Below, one piece after another: positions 35,580-44,489 of a DNA stretch of 64,000 nt (within the stretch, counting starts at the first letter, position 1; the number at the start of each line of letters is the position of its first letter). The notes beneath the pieces are model-generated. The model did not search any database. It was not told where the DNA came from and saw only the letters and a program-made list of their open reading frames with translations. Source of the stretch: an uncultured Pelagibacteraceae bacterium (GTDB lineage: Bacteria > Pseudomonadota > Alphaproteobacteria > Pelagibacterales > Pelagibacteraceae); NCBI GenBank assembly GCA_902585365.1, contig CACIDF010000005.1, forward strand, positions 1-64,000, read 5' to 3'. The translations under genes were made by a program, and so were the position numbers.

Positions 35580-36232
35580 TAATTAATAATTTTAAAGATT
35601 AAATACGATGCAGGAAAAGCAAAAATCATTCCATCTATTCTATCAAGTAGACCACCGTGTCCAGGAATTATTTTTCCAGAATTCTTTATTTTAGATCTTC
35701 TTTTAAAAAAGGATATTAGTATGTCACCGAATTGGCTAACAAAAGATATAAAAATGATAAAAATAAAATTATAAATATTAAATATTTCAAATCTATCAAT
35801 AATGTAATAATCATAATAGTTTAGAAAAAAGGTAGCTGTAAAAATTGATAGCAAAAATGCACCGATCATACCCGCATATGTTTTATTTGGACTAATTTTG
35901 GTCAGTTTAGGACCTTTAAATATTTTACCAAATACATAACCTCCTATGTCAGTAGATATACAAATTATTAATATTAAAAGAAAAAATAAATATTGAGCAT
36001 CACCATGATTACGTAAAAGATAAATAATATAGAAAGAGGCTATTATATAAATAAGTCCAAAGATATTGTAATTTTTTCCTTTACTCATTAATTGCCATTC
36101 ATATAGAGAAATAATTGAGCAAATTAATATCAAAGAATTAAATAAAAATGATCCTTTAATTATAAAAAAAATTACGATAGGAAGCAAAATAATTGAACTT
36201 AATATTCTTTTAAAAAACTCATTTTTCATCAA
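35579..36232 (-). CDS. cdsA: Phosphatidate cytidylyltransferase
   Basis: This 217-residue inner-membrane enzyme makes CDP-diacylglycerol from phosphatidate and CTP, the branch point for phospholipids. About six hydrophobic segments precede the family signature near the C-terminus: SFFKRRSKIKNSGKIIPGHG followed by GLLDRIDGMIF. Shorter than the usual 260-285 residues, apparently trimmed in the N-terminal membrane region. Overlaps uppS by 4 nt. CTP comes from PyrG, also in this window. Confidence 0.94.
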   Translation of the reverse strand: MMKNEFFKRILSSIILLPIVIFFIIKGSFLFNSLILICSIISLYEWQLMSKGKNYNIFGLIYIIASFYIIYLLRNHGDAQYLFFLLILIICISTDIGGYVFGKIFKGPKLTKISPNKTYAGMIGAFLLSIFTATFFLNYYDYYIIDRFEIFNIYNFIFIIFISFVSQFGDILISFFKRRSKIKNSGKIIPGHGGLLDRIDGMIFAFPASYLIFKIIN

Positions 36233-36903
36233 ATTTTTCCAAAGTTTCGTTTAGTTTTTTTAAACATATTTAAAATTTTAATATAATCTTTTTCATTAAA
36301 ATCTGGCCATAATTTTTTTTCAAAAAAAATTTCAGAATATGCTAATTGCCAAAGAAGAAAGTTACTTAATCTTTTTCTATTTCCCGTACGTATTAATATA
36401 TCTGGATCAGGTATATTTTGAGTATAAAGATTTTTTGAAATATTTTTTTCATTAATTTTTAATTTCTTTATTTTTAAATAATTTACAGTATTAATTATCT
36501 CACTTTTAGAACCATAGTTTAATGCTAAATTTATTTGCATTCGTTTATTTGACGACGTTAGCTTTTCAGAAAAATTAAGCAATTTATTTAATTTTTTATC
36601 AAATTTTTTTTTTCCAATTATATATAATTTGATTTTTTTATTATTAAGTTCTTCTATTTTACTTGATAAAAAACTATCTAATAGAGAAAATAGATAATTT
36701 ATTTCATTCTTTGGCCTTTTCCAGTTTTCTGTGGAAAAAGCGTATAGTGTTAAATACCTAATCCTTTTTTTTAAACTTTCCTTGATAATTTTTTCTACGG
36801 TTTTAATACCTGCTTTATGTCCAAAATTTCTTGATTTACCTCTATTTATTCCCCAACGACCATTACCATCCATAATAATAGCAACATGCTTAATCGGGTT
36901 CAT
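36229..36903 (-). CDS. uppS: Undecaprenyl diphosphate synthase
   Basis: This 224-residue cis-prenyltransferase extends farnesyl diphosphate with IPP to the C55 carrier used for peptidoglycan and LPS. The P-loop region HVAIIMDGNGRWG with catalytic Asp, GHKAGIKTVEKI, LYAFSTENWKRPKNEI, LALNYGSKSEI and DILIRTGNRKRLSNFLLWQ are present. Overlaps frr and cdsA by 4 nt each. Confidence 0.96.
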   Translation of the reverse strand: MNPIKHVAIIMDGNGRWGINRGKSRNFGHKAGIKTVEKIIKESLKKRIRYLTLYAFSTENWKRPKNEINYLFSLLDSFLSSKIEELNNKKIKLYIIGKKKFDKKLNKLLNFSEKLTSSNKRMQINLALNYGSKSEIINTVNYLKIKKLKINEKNISKNLYTQNIPDPDILIRTGNRKRLSNFLLWQLAYSEIFFEKKLWPDFNEKDYIKILNMFKKTKRNFGKI

Positions 36904-37451
36904 ATAGTCATTATTTCTTTTTCTTTTGAAAAAACTTTATCATCTATTAATTTAATATGTTCGTCTGTTAAACTTTGTATTTCTTTTTCTTTTTTTTTTT
37001 CATCATCCTCTGAGATTTCTTTGTTTTTTAATATTGATTTAAGGCTATCATTTGCCTCTCGTCTAATATTTCTTATAGAGACTTTACATTTTTCACCCAT
37101 TGTCTTTACTATTTTTTTCATCTCATTTCTTCTCTCTTCACTAAGGTCTGGTATTGGTAGCCTGATTAATTGTCCATCAATTTGAGGGTTCAATCCAAGT
37201 TCTGATTTTTTAATTGAAGAATCTATTAAATTAACATTATTTAAGTCCCAAACTTGAATATTAATCATTCTTGGTTCTGGGGTAGTAATAGTCCCTAACT
37301 GATTTATTGGCATTTTTTGACCATAAACATCAACTTTTACTAAATCTAACATACTTGCATTTGCTCTTCCTGTTCTCAATGAACTTAATTCTTTATTAAA
37401 AACTTCAATAGTTTTACTCATTTTTTGTTTATAATTTTCTGTAACAAACAT
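36900..37451 (-). CDS. frr: Ribosome recycling factor
   Basis: This 183-residue factor splits post-termination ribosomes with EF-G. The family pattern is clear: SSLRTGRANASMLDLVKVDVYG, PINQLGTITTPEPRMI, RLPIPDLSEERR and VSIRNIRREAND. Length is typical. It follows the tsf stop with zero spacing; pyrH, which usually lies between, is not here. Confidence 0.96.
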   Translation of the reverse strand: MFVTENYKQKMSKTIEVFNKELSSLRTGRANASMLDLVKVDVYGQKMPINQLGTITTPEPRMINIQVWDLNNVNLIDSSIKKSELGLNPQIDGQLIRLPIPDLSEERRNEMKKIVKTMGEKCKVSIRNIRREANDSLKSILKNKEISEDDEKKKEKEIQSLTDEHIKLIDDKVFSKEKEIMTI

Positions 37452-38303
37452 CTACTCTCCAATTTTTATTCTTAAAAAGTCGTTTATTTTTAGACCATCA
37501 ATATTTAGTTCTTTAATAATATCTTTTACTTTTTTTTTTGGTTCCATAACCCATTGTTGATTTAATAAGGAGTTATCTTCCTTAAATTTTTTAACTTTAC
37601 CTAAACTAATTTTTTTAACTATATCCTCAGGTTTTCCTAAATTCTTTAGTTCTTCATTAATTAGCTGCTCTTCTTTTTTTAAAACGTCTTGATCTATACC
37701 CTCAACATCAATGGCTAGAGGGTTTGATGCTGCAATATGCATACTGAGCTGTTTACCAAACGTCTTTAAATCATCAGAATCATCATTAGTATCAACTGAA
37801 ACTAAAACACCTAATTTTGATAGATTGTCTTTTACTACTGTATGATGATATTTGAAAATCTTTGTATTTGTTTGATTTAAAGTTTTGGATCTGCCAAGTG
37901 TAATTTTTTCACCTATCTTTGAAATTTGTGCTAATAAATTATCCTCAACAGTATTACCATTTTTCATTTTTGAAGATAAAAGTTTTTCTCTATTAGATTT
38001 AACTTTGTTGTTTAAGTCGGCTAATTCTTTTGCAAAAATTATAAAATCCTCATTTTTTGCAACAAAATCTGTCTCACAATTAATTTCTAAGATAGACGAA
38101 TTTTGATTATCTTCAGAAATAGCTATAACACCCTCGTTGGCAGATCTTGACATTTTCTTAGAAGCTTTTGATATACCTTTGACTCTCAATATTTCAACTG
38201 CTTTATCGATGTCATCTTTGGACTCATCTAAAGCAGAGCTGCAATCTTTAAAACCGGCTCCACTTAAAGATCGTAATTTTTTAATTTTTTCAATATCAGC
38301 CAT
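37452..38303 (-). CDS. tsf: Elongation factor Ts
   Basis: This 283-residue nucleotide-exchange factor recharges EF-Tu. The N-terminal UBA-like domain reads [20 protein letters not shown] (most homologues have TGAGMMDCK). [13 protein letters not shown] is the core signature, and [11 protein letters not shown] lies in the dimerisation part. It follows rpsB after 10 nt and is probably controlled with it. Confidence 0.96.
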   Translation of the reverse strand: MADIEKIKKLRSLSGAGFKDCSSALDESKDDIDKAVEILRVKGISKASKKMSRSANEGVIAISEDNQNSSILEINCETDFVAKNEDFIIFAKELADLNNKVKSNREKLLSSKMKNGNTVEDNLLAQISKIGEKITLGRSKTLNQTNTKIFKYHHTVVKDNLSKLGVLVSVDTNDDSDDLKTFGKQLSMHIAASNPLAIDVEGIDQDVLKKEEQLINEELKNLGKPEDIVKKISLGKVKKFKEDNSLLNQQWVMEPKKKVKDIIKELNIDGLKINDFLRIKIGE

Positions 38304-38313
38304 TTTTGAAAAT

Positions 38314-39078
38314 TTAATTTAACTTTTTTATTGAAGTAGAGTTATCGTTTTTTTTTGGCTTTTGTTCTATTTTCTTCTCTTCCTCTTTTGGAGCTTCTTT
38401 TTTTGCGTTATTTACAGTCTCTTTAATTAGGCTACAATAAAGGTCAATTGATCTCCTTGCATCATCGTTTCCAGGTATTGGAAAATCTATCCCGTCTGGA
38501 TCTGAATTAGTATCTAAAATTGCTATGATTGGAATATTTAACTTAATAGATTCTTTAATGGCTAAAGACTCATAATTTGTATCTATAATAAAAACTAAAT
38601 CCGGAATTTTTTTCATTTCGGAAATGCCACCTAATGATCTTTGAAGTTTGTCTCTTTGTATTCCCATCTTTAAGAGTTCTTTTTTTGTAAAACCCCTGTT
38701 CTCAGCTTTTAAGTCTATATCTATTTTTTGAAGCTTTTTTATTGAATTAGAAATTGTTCCCCAATTTGTTAGCATGCCACCAAGCCATCTATAATTAACA
38801 TAATATTGTCCAGTATTCTTAGCCAATTCAGCAATTGATTCTGATGCTTGTTTTTTAGTAGAGATGAATAATATTTTCCCATTATTAGCAATTACTTCAT
38901 AAATTTTTTGCAATGCTTTATTTGTTAATTCTAATGTTTGAGTTAAATCAATAATATGAACAGAGTCTCTCTTTCCAAAAATATACTTTTTCATTTTTGG
39001 ATTCCATCTAAGAGTTTTGTGACCTAAATGGACGCCTGCCTCTAGTAATTGTTCAATTGATAAATTTGGTATCTTCAT
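38314..39078 (-). CDS. rpsB: 30S ribosomal protein S2
   Basis: This 254-residue small-subunit protein starts [20 protein letters not shown] and shows [63 protein letters not shown] and [15 protein letters not shown]. The C-terminal 30 residues are a lysine/glutamate tail. First gene of a 13-gene run to lpxB. A structured leader lies upstream (39083-39160). Confidence 0.97.
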   Translation of the reverse strand: MKIPNLSIEQLLEAGVHLGHKTLRWNPKMKKYIFGKRDSVHIIDLTQTLELTNKALQKIYEVIANNGKILFISTKKQASESIAELAKNTGQYYVNYRWLGGMLTNWGTISNSIKKLQKIDIDLKAENRGFTKKELLKMGIQRDKLQRSLGGISEMKKIPDLVFIIDTNYESLAIKESIKLNIPIIAILDTNSDPDGIDFPIPGNDDARRSIDLYCSLIKETVNNAKKEAPKEEEKKIEQKPKKNDNSTSIKKLN

Positions 39079-39082
39079 ATTT

Positions 39083-39160
39083 TTTCCCGGTTATTCCGCC
39101 ACAATTATTTCCACTTAAGGACCGGAGGTATAAAACCACTAACTGTGTGAGTTTTTTATG
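39083..39160 (-). promoter_or_regulatory. Structured 5' leader of rpsB, possible S2 autoregulatory element
   Basis: On the minus strand two hairpins can be drawn in the 123-nt spacer before rpsB. The first, at 39132-39155, pairs AAAAC with GTTTT and CAC with GTG around loop ACAGTTA, with one bulged T. The second encloses 39087-39125, with CCGGT pairing ACCGG and closing an internal purine-rich loop GGAAATAATTGTGGCGGAAT. The second ends at GGGAAAAA, the ribosome site 7 nt before the ATG. In gammaproteobacteria rpsB-tsf is known to be repressed by S2 at a structured leader; a similar role here is inference. Confidence 0.5.
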
Positions 39161-39201
39161 AATGTTAATATTAATTTTATTAATTAAAGGCAAGTAATTT
39201 A

Positions 39202-42200
39202 TTAAAAAATAGATGTAGAAATACCTTGATTTTTAATGGAATTTAAAATGTTTTTATCCACAAAACGCTTATTTTTCAATTTGAATGTATATTTTTTATT
39301 ATTTTCAGAAAGTTCGAACAAAACTTCAACGTTCCCTTTATTGTTTAAAATTTTCGACAAAATATCCAGGTCTGAAAAATTGTTAATTTTTATTTTTAGA
39401 TTATTAATTGGTTTATTCAAAATATCATCTAAAGGTATAATTTTTTTAACATTAACTCTAATTTTTTGATCTACGTCATTTTGATTTTTAAATAAAGTTA
39501 TAATAACAGATTTACCTTCCTTGATATTTTCTCTATTTAATTCAAAAATATCTGAAAAAACAAATAATTCAAAAATGCTACCTAGATCTGAAAACTTAAT
39601 TATTGCGTAAGGTGTTCCTTTTTGAGTTTTTTTTTCCTGAATTTTTAAAATTGTTGCCGCAACCATATTCTCTGAATTATTTTTTTTACTAATAAAATCA
39701 GAGTATTTTTCAATATTGTATTCAGTAAATATATCCTTATACTGATTCAAAGGATGGTCTGAAAGATAAAAACCCACAGTTTCGAATTCTTTCAACATTT
39801 TATCTTGAAAACTCCACTCCGGTAAATCTACAAGAATTCCTAGATTATTAAAATTATCTTTATCAGCAAATAATTCGATTTGATTTTGCAGTTTATTCTC
39901 AAATAAATTTTTTGATTTAAGTATCATATTAGGTATAGACTCGTAAAAAGCCCTTCTGTTATTAGAAATACTATCAAATGCACCAGCTTTAGCCAGACCT
40001 TCTAATTGTAATTTATTTATATCTTTAGGGTTTACTCTCTTAAGGAAATCTGAGATAGATTTAAATTTCCCATTATCCTCTCGTTCTTTAATAATATTTG
40101 AAACAGCCTCATAACCAACATTCTTTATAGCTCCTAATGCATAATAAAAATTATTATTATTAGAATAAAAATCTGGAAAACATTCGTTTATATCTGGTCT
40201 AATTATATTAATATTTAATCTTTTTATCTCCTCACAAAATTCACTTAACTTTTTTTGATTAGACAATTCCATAGACATAGATGCAGCAAAGAATTCCTCT
40301 GGAAAGTATGTTTTTAAATATGCTGTTTGATAAGCAATTATTGCATAAGCTGCTGCATGGCTTTTATTAAAACCATATTCAGCAAATGGCTCTATTTTCA
40401 AAAAAATTCCGGCTGCTATGTCTTTACTTATTCCATTTTTATAAGCGCCCTCGACAAATCTGGTTTTTTGTCTTTCTAACTCAGCTCTTTTTTTTTTACC
40501 CATAGCTCTTCTCAGGAAATCTGCCTCACTAGCAGTAAACCCTGAAAGTTCTTGAGCAATTTGCATAACCTGTTCTTGATATATAATTACACCATAAGTT
40601 GGTTTTAATATTTTTTCTAATTTTGGATGTAGGTAATCCGGTTTTTTTAAACCGTGCTTGCAATCATTATAAATCGGTATATTGCTCATTGGACCTGGTC
40701 TGTACAATGCTACTAGGGCTATAATATCTTCAAGATGATTAGGCTTCATTTGTGTTAATGCTTCTCGCATACCTGAGCTCTCTAGCTGAAACAAACCAAC
40801 TGTTTTGCCACTAGATAAAAGTTCAAATACTTTATGATCATCATATTTAATATTTTTGATATCAAAATCTTTATGTTTATTTTGTAGTAGTATTTGTGTT
40901 TTATTTATAACTGTTAAAGTTTTTAAACCTAAAAAGTCAAATTTAATTAGTCCTGCGTTTTCTGCAGAATACATGTCGAATTGTGTTGAGGGTAATAATA
41001 AATTTGAAGATGGATCTTTATAAAGTGGTACGGTTTCAGAAAGATCCTTATCAGCGATTACTACACCTGCTGCATGTGTAGCAAAGTTACGATTTAACCC
41101 TTCTAATTTTAGTGATAAACTAATTAGGCGCTCTACTCTTTTGTCTTCCTTTATAAGTTTTTGGAGCTTTGGTTCTGAATTAATACACTGATTTAAATTC
41201 ATTGGTCTTGATGGATCGAATGGTATCATTTTGCAAATACTATCTACAAATCCATAAGGCAAACCCATAACACGACCCACATCTCTTATAACCATTCTCG
41301 CTTTTAGTTTTCCAAAAGTAATAATATGTGCAACAGATCCTGGATATTTATTTTTCAAATATTCAAAAACTAAATCTCGTTTTTCCTCACAAAAGTCTAT
41401 ATCAAAATCAGGCATAGAAATTCTATCAGGGTTGAGAAATCTCTCGAAAATTAAATCAAACTTTAATGGGTCAACGTCTGTAATAGATAAGCACCAAGCA
41501 ACTAGTGAACCAGCTCCCGAACCTCTACCTGGTCCTACAGGAATACCCTTATTTTTTGCCCATTTTATGTAATCAGAAACAATTAAAAAATAACTAGCAT
41601 AGTTCATTTTGCAAATTATATTAATTTCGTGATCAAGCCTCTTTTGATATTCATTAAGCTTAAAACCAGATTTTTCTTCGTCAATGTTTTTAAACCTTTC
41701 TTTTAAGCCTTCCTGAGCATTTTTTTTTAGAATTTCGTCAGGTGTAAAATTTTTTTCAGATCCAATATTTGGTAACAAGGGTTTTGAAGTAACAGGTCTA
41801 TAACTGCATCTAAGATGTAAATTAAAATTATTTTCTAATGCCTCTGGTAGATCAGAAAATAATTTATTCATCTCATCGTTGTTTTTAAAATAATGATTAC
41901 TTGAAAATTTAATTCTATTCTTATCGTTTATATAATTTTTTTTTCCAATACACATTAATACATCGTGTGCATCATGTAATTCTCTCTCTAAATAATAAAC
42001 TTCATGTGAAGCAATAATCGGTATATCTAATTCTCGAGACAAACTTAGATTAAATATTTCTAAATCTTTCTCGTTAACATCATTATGTCTTTGAATTTCT
42101 ATGTAAAAATTATTTTGAAGTAATTTTTTTAAAAAAATATAAATTTCTTTAATCTCATGTCGCCTATCCCTTTTAAATAATTCACCAACTAAACTATTTA

Positions 42201-42600
42201 AACCACCTAGAGTTACTATTAAACCGTCTTTGTATTGTTTAAGATCATTAAATTCGCAGAATGGTTCATTAAAATCTTTATGTTTAAGGTATGAACGTGA
42301 AGATAATTTAACCATATTTTTGTACCCTAAATCATTCTTTGCAATTATAGGCATTAAGCCTGTCAGTTCTTTATATTTAAATTTGATTTGGGAACCTATA
42401 ATTGGTTGAGTTTTAGATTTTGATACTGTTTCAGAAAACTCTAACGCTCCACACAAATTAGAAGTATCTGAGATACCTATTGATTTTATTTTATTATTTT
42501 TACAAAATTTTTCTAGATCTTCAATTTTTATTGCACCTTCACAAATAGAATATTGGGTGTGTAATTTATAATGATTGAAAGATTTTTTAATTTCTTGCAT
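39202..42600 (-). CDS. dnaE: DNA polymerase III subunit alpha
   Basis: This replicative C-family polymerase has about 1132 residues. The N-terminal PHP domain begins NHYKLHTQYSICEGAIKIED; the palm carries VGPGRGSGAGSLVAWCL and catalytic acidic residues in PDFDIDFCEE. Later marks include ATHAAGVVIAD, LIKFDFLGLKTLTVI, ALYRPGPM, YGVIIYQEQVMQIAQELSGF and EYGFNKSHAAAYA. An OB fold lies near the C-terminus (KKTQKGTPYAIIKFSD). I chose the ATG at 42600 (MQEIKKSF); another ATG 21 nt upstream is possible. It is last in the nuoA-dnaE run and overlaps lolD by 14 nt. Confidence 0.97.
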   Translation of the reverse strand: MQEIKKSFNHYKLHTQYSICEGAIKIEDLEKFCKNNKIKSIGISDTSNLCGALEFSETVSKSKTQPIIGSQIKFKYKELTGLMPIIAKNDLGYKNMVKLSSRSYLKHKDFNEPFCEFNDLKQYKDGLIVTLGGLNSLVGELFKRDRRHEIKEIYIFLKKLLQNNFYIEIQRHNDVNEKDLEIFNLSLSRELDIPIIASHEVYYLERELHDAHDVLMCIGKKNYINDKNRIKFSSNHYFKNNDEMNKLFSDLPEALENNFNLHLRCSYRPVTSKPLLPNIGSEKNFTPDEILKKNAQEGLKERFKNIDEEKSGFKLNEYQKRLDHEINIICKMNYASYFLIVSDYIKWAKNKGIPVGPGRGSGAGSLVAWCLSITDVDPLKFDLIFERFLNPDRISMPDFDIDFCEEKRDLVFEYLKNKYPGSVAHIITFGKLKARMVIRDVGRVMGLPYGFVDSICKMIPFDPSRPMNLNQCINSEPKLQKLIKEDKRVERLISLSLKLEGLNRNFATHAAGVVIADKDLSETVPLYKDPSSNLLLPSTQFDMYSAENAGLIKFDFLGLKTLTVINKTQILLQNKHKDFDIKNIKYDDHKVFELLSSGKTVGLFQLESSGMREALTQMKPNHLEDIIALVALYRPGPMSNIPIYNDCKHGLKKPDYLHPKLEKILKPTYGVIIYQEQVMQIAQELSGFTASEADFLRRAMGKKKRAELERQKTRFVEGAYKNGISKDIAAGIFLKIEPFAEYGFNKSHAAAYAIIAYQTAYLKTYFPEEFFAASMSMELSNQKKLSEFCEEIKRLNINIIRPDINECFPDFYSNNNNFYYALGAIKNVGYEAVSNIIKEREDNGKFKSISDFLKRVNPKDINKLQLEGLAKAGAFDSISNNRRAFYESIPNMILKSKNLFENKLQNQIELFADKDNFNNLGILVDLPEWSFQDKMLKEFETVGFYLSDHPLNQYKDIFTEYNIEKYSDFISKKNNSENMVAATILKIQEKKTQKGTPYAIIKFSDLGSIFELFVFSDIFELNRENIKEGKSVIITLFKNQNDVDQKIRVNVKKIIPLDDILNKPINNLKIKINNFSDLDILSKILNNKGNVEVLFELSENNKKYTFKLKNKRFVDKNILNSIKNQGISTSIF

Positions 42601-43267
42601 TGATGCTAGATACTCTACCATCAATTAAACTCAATTTACAATCAGACATATCGGCAAAATATCTATTATGGGTTGCAAATATAATTATTCTTTTTTTATT
42701 TTTAAGATTGAATAGTAATTTGAATATATCTTTTGCATTTTTATGATCTAAGTTTCCTGTAGGTTCGTCTGCTAAAATTATATCAGGCGAATTTATTAAT
42801 GCTCTTGAAATAGCGATTCTTTGAGATTCGCCTCCAGATAACTCGTTCGGGAAATGTTTTAATCTTTTATTCAATCCAACTCTACTAATCATATTTTTTG
42901 CGTCCAACATAGCTTTTTTTAAATTATTATCTAAAGATAATCTTGCTAGATAAACATTTTCTAAAGCCGTAAAATCTGACAATAAATTCTTATCTTGATA
43001 AATTATACCAATTTTCCTTGATCTTATATTGTCTCTTTCATCGTTGTTATCATTAATTTTATAATTATTAAATTTTATAAAACCGCTTGATGGTTTATCT
43101 ATTAAAGAAATTAAATTTAATAAAGTTGATTTTCCAGAGCCAGATGGTCCAATTAGAGAATATATTTTACCTGGTTTAAATATAAAGTTTATATTTTTTA
43201 ATACCTCAATCTTCTTTGATGAAAAATAATTTTTGTAAATATTTTTAAGTTCAATCATATTATTCAT
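42587..43267 (-). CDS. lolD: Lipoprotein-releasing system ATP-binding protein LolD
   Basis: This 226-residue ABC ATPase powers extraction of lipoproteins from the inner membrane toward the LolA carrier. Walker A is [12 protein letters not shown]-loop GIIYQDKNLLSDF, signature LSGGESQRIAISRAL, Walker B IILADEPTGNLDHK, H-loop FATHN. The LolD-type NELSGGE spacing and GNLD distinguish it from uptake ATPases. An alternative ATG 9 nt downstream (MIELKN) would remove the 8-nt overlap with lolC. Confidence 0.95.
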   Translation of the reverse strand: MNNMIELKNIYKNYFSSKKIEVLKNINFIFKPGKIYSLIGPSGSGKSTLLNLISLIDKPSSGFIKFNNYKINDNNDERDNIRSRKIGIIYQDKNLLSDFTALENVYLARLSLDNNLKKAMLDAKNMISRVGLNKRLKHFPNELSGGESQRIAISRALINSPDIILADEPTGNLDHKNAKDIFKLLFNLKNKKRIIIFATHNRYFADMSDCKLSLIDGRVSSINARN

Positions 43268-44489
43268 ATTTAAGGGATTTAATTGTATCTAATTTTGAAG
43301 CTTTAATCGCAGGAAATAAAGAAACTAAACAAGTTGATACAATTGAACAAATTGAAATTAAAAATACTGATTTTAAATCTATCTCGTAAGGCATTGTGCT
43401 TAAAAAATATATTTCTTCAGGAAATAAAGTTATATTGAATAAATTACTTACAAGTTGTCTGATATTTTCTATATAAATTGAGAATACAATTCCTAGAATA
43501 ACACCAAAAATTGTAGCACTGCAACCAATAATAAATCCAACTAAGAAGAAAATTTTTCTTATAGATTTATTTTTTACTCCAATAGACTTTAAAATTGCAA
43601 TTTCTCTGGTTTTGTTTTTTACTAAAATTGTTAATCCAGAAATTATATTAAATGCAGCTACAATGATTATAAGAGATAAAATAATAAACATAACATTTCT
43701 CTCTACTTTTAAAGCCGAGAAAAGTGGTTTATTTAAATCTGACCATGTATAAATTAAATTATTAGGAAAAAGTTTAATTAAATTTTTTTTTATTTTAACT
43801 ATATCTGTTGGATCTTTAAAATAAATTTCTAGAAACCTGCTGTCTGGTTTCAAATTCAATTGATTTTCCAAATCCTCAATATTTACGAAGGCAATGTTTT
43901 TATCAAAATCACCAAAACCACTATTATAAAAAGAAATAATTTTAAAAGTTTTTTGTTTTGGTAATGATCCGACAAGAGTTTCTTCAAAAGATGAAAAAAT
44001 TAAACTTAATTTATCACCGATTTTTAAATCAAGGTCATAACCCATTTCTCGACTAATTGAAATTTCATCTTTATCCAAAGTTTTAGAACCTGAGAAGTCC
44101 TTGTTTTTTACTATATTAAGGCTTTGAAATTCGTCTTTTTTGTATCCTCTTAACAAAACTCCTTTGGTAATTTTCTCATTAATTATAATACCCTCACCAT
44201 TGTTACTTATCAGGAACCCATCAATCTGACTTTTTAAATTAGAATTATCTATTTTTTTTAAATTAAATAGACCGTCATAACTTTGAATCGTAGCATGAGA
44301 ATTAAATCCATTTATTTTTTTTATAAGATCAGATCTAAAACCATTCATTACGGACATTACAATAATTAAAACCGCTACACCTAGACTAATACCAATAAAT
44401 GAGAATATTGTAATAATATTTAAAAAACCGTCTTTCTTTCTGGTTTTTAAATATCTAAATGTTATTTCTTTTTCTAGGTTTGAGATCAA
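43260..44489 (-). CDS. lolC: Lipoprotein-releasing system permease LolC/LolE
   Basis: This 409-residue inner-membrane permease of the MacB/FtsX fold has an N-terminal helix after FRYLKTRKKDGFLNIITIFS, a long periplasmic domain (about 50-265) and three C-terminal helices. Signatures are GISLGVAVLIIVMSVMNGF and EIAILKSIGVKNKSIRKIFF. Alphaproteobacteria usually carry one such gene, so it probably forms a homodimer with LolD. Overlaps proS by 4 nt. Confidence 0.94.
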   Translation of the reverse strand: MISNLEKEITFRYLKTRKKDGFLNIITIFSFIGISLGVAVLIIVMSVMNGFRSDLIKKINGFNSHATIQSYDGLFNLKKIDNSNLKSQIDGFLISNNGEGIIINEKITKGVLLRGYKKDEFQSLNIVKNKDFSGSKTLDKDEISISREMGYDLDLKIGDKLSLIFSSFEETLVGSLPKQKTFKIISFYNSGFGDFDKNIAFVNIEDLENQLNLKPDSRFLEIYFKDPTDIVKIKKNLIKLFPNNLIYTWSDLNKPLFSALKVERNVMFIILSLIIIVAAFNIISGLTILVKNKTREIAILKSIGVKNKSIRKIFFLVGFIIGCSATIFGVILGIVFSIYIENIRQLVSNLFNITLFPEEIYFLSTMPYEIDLKSVFLISICSIVSTCLVSLFPAIKASKLDTIKSLKYE

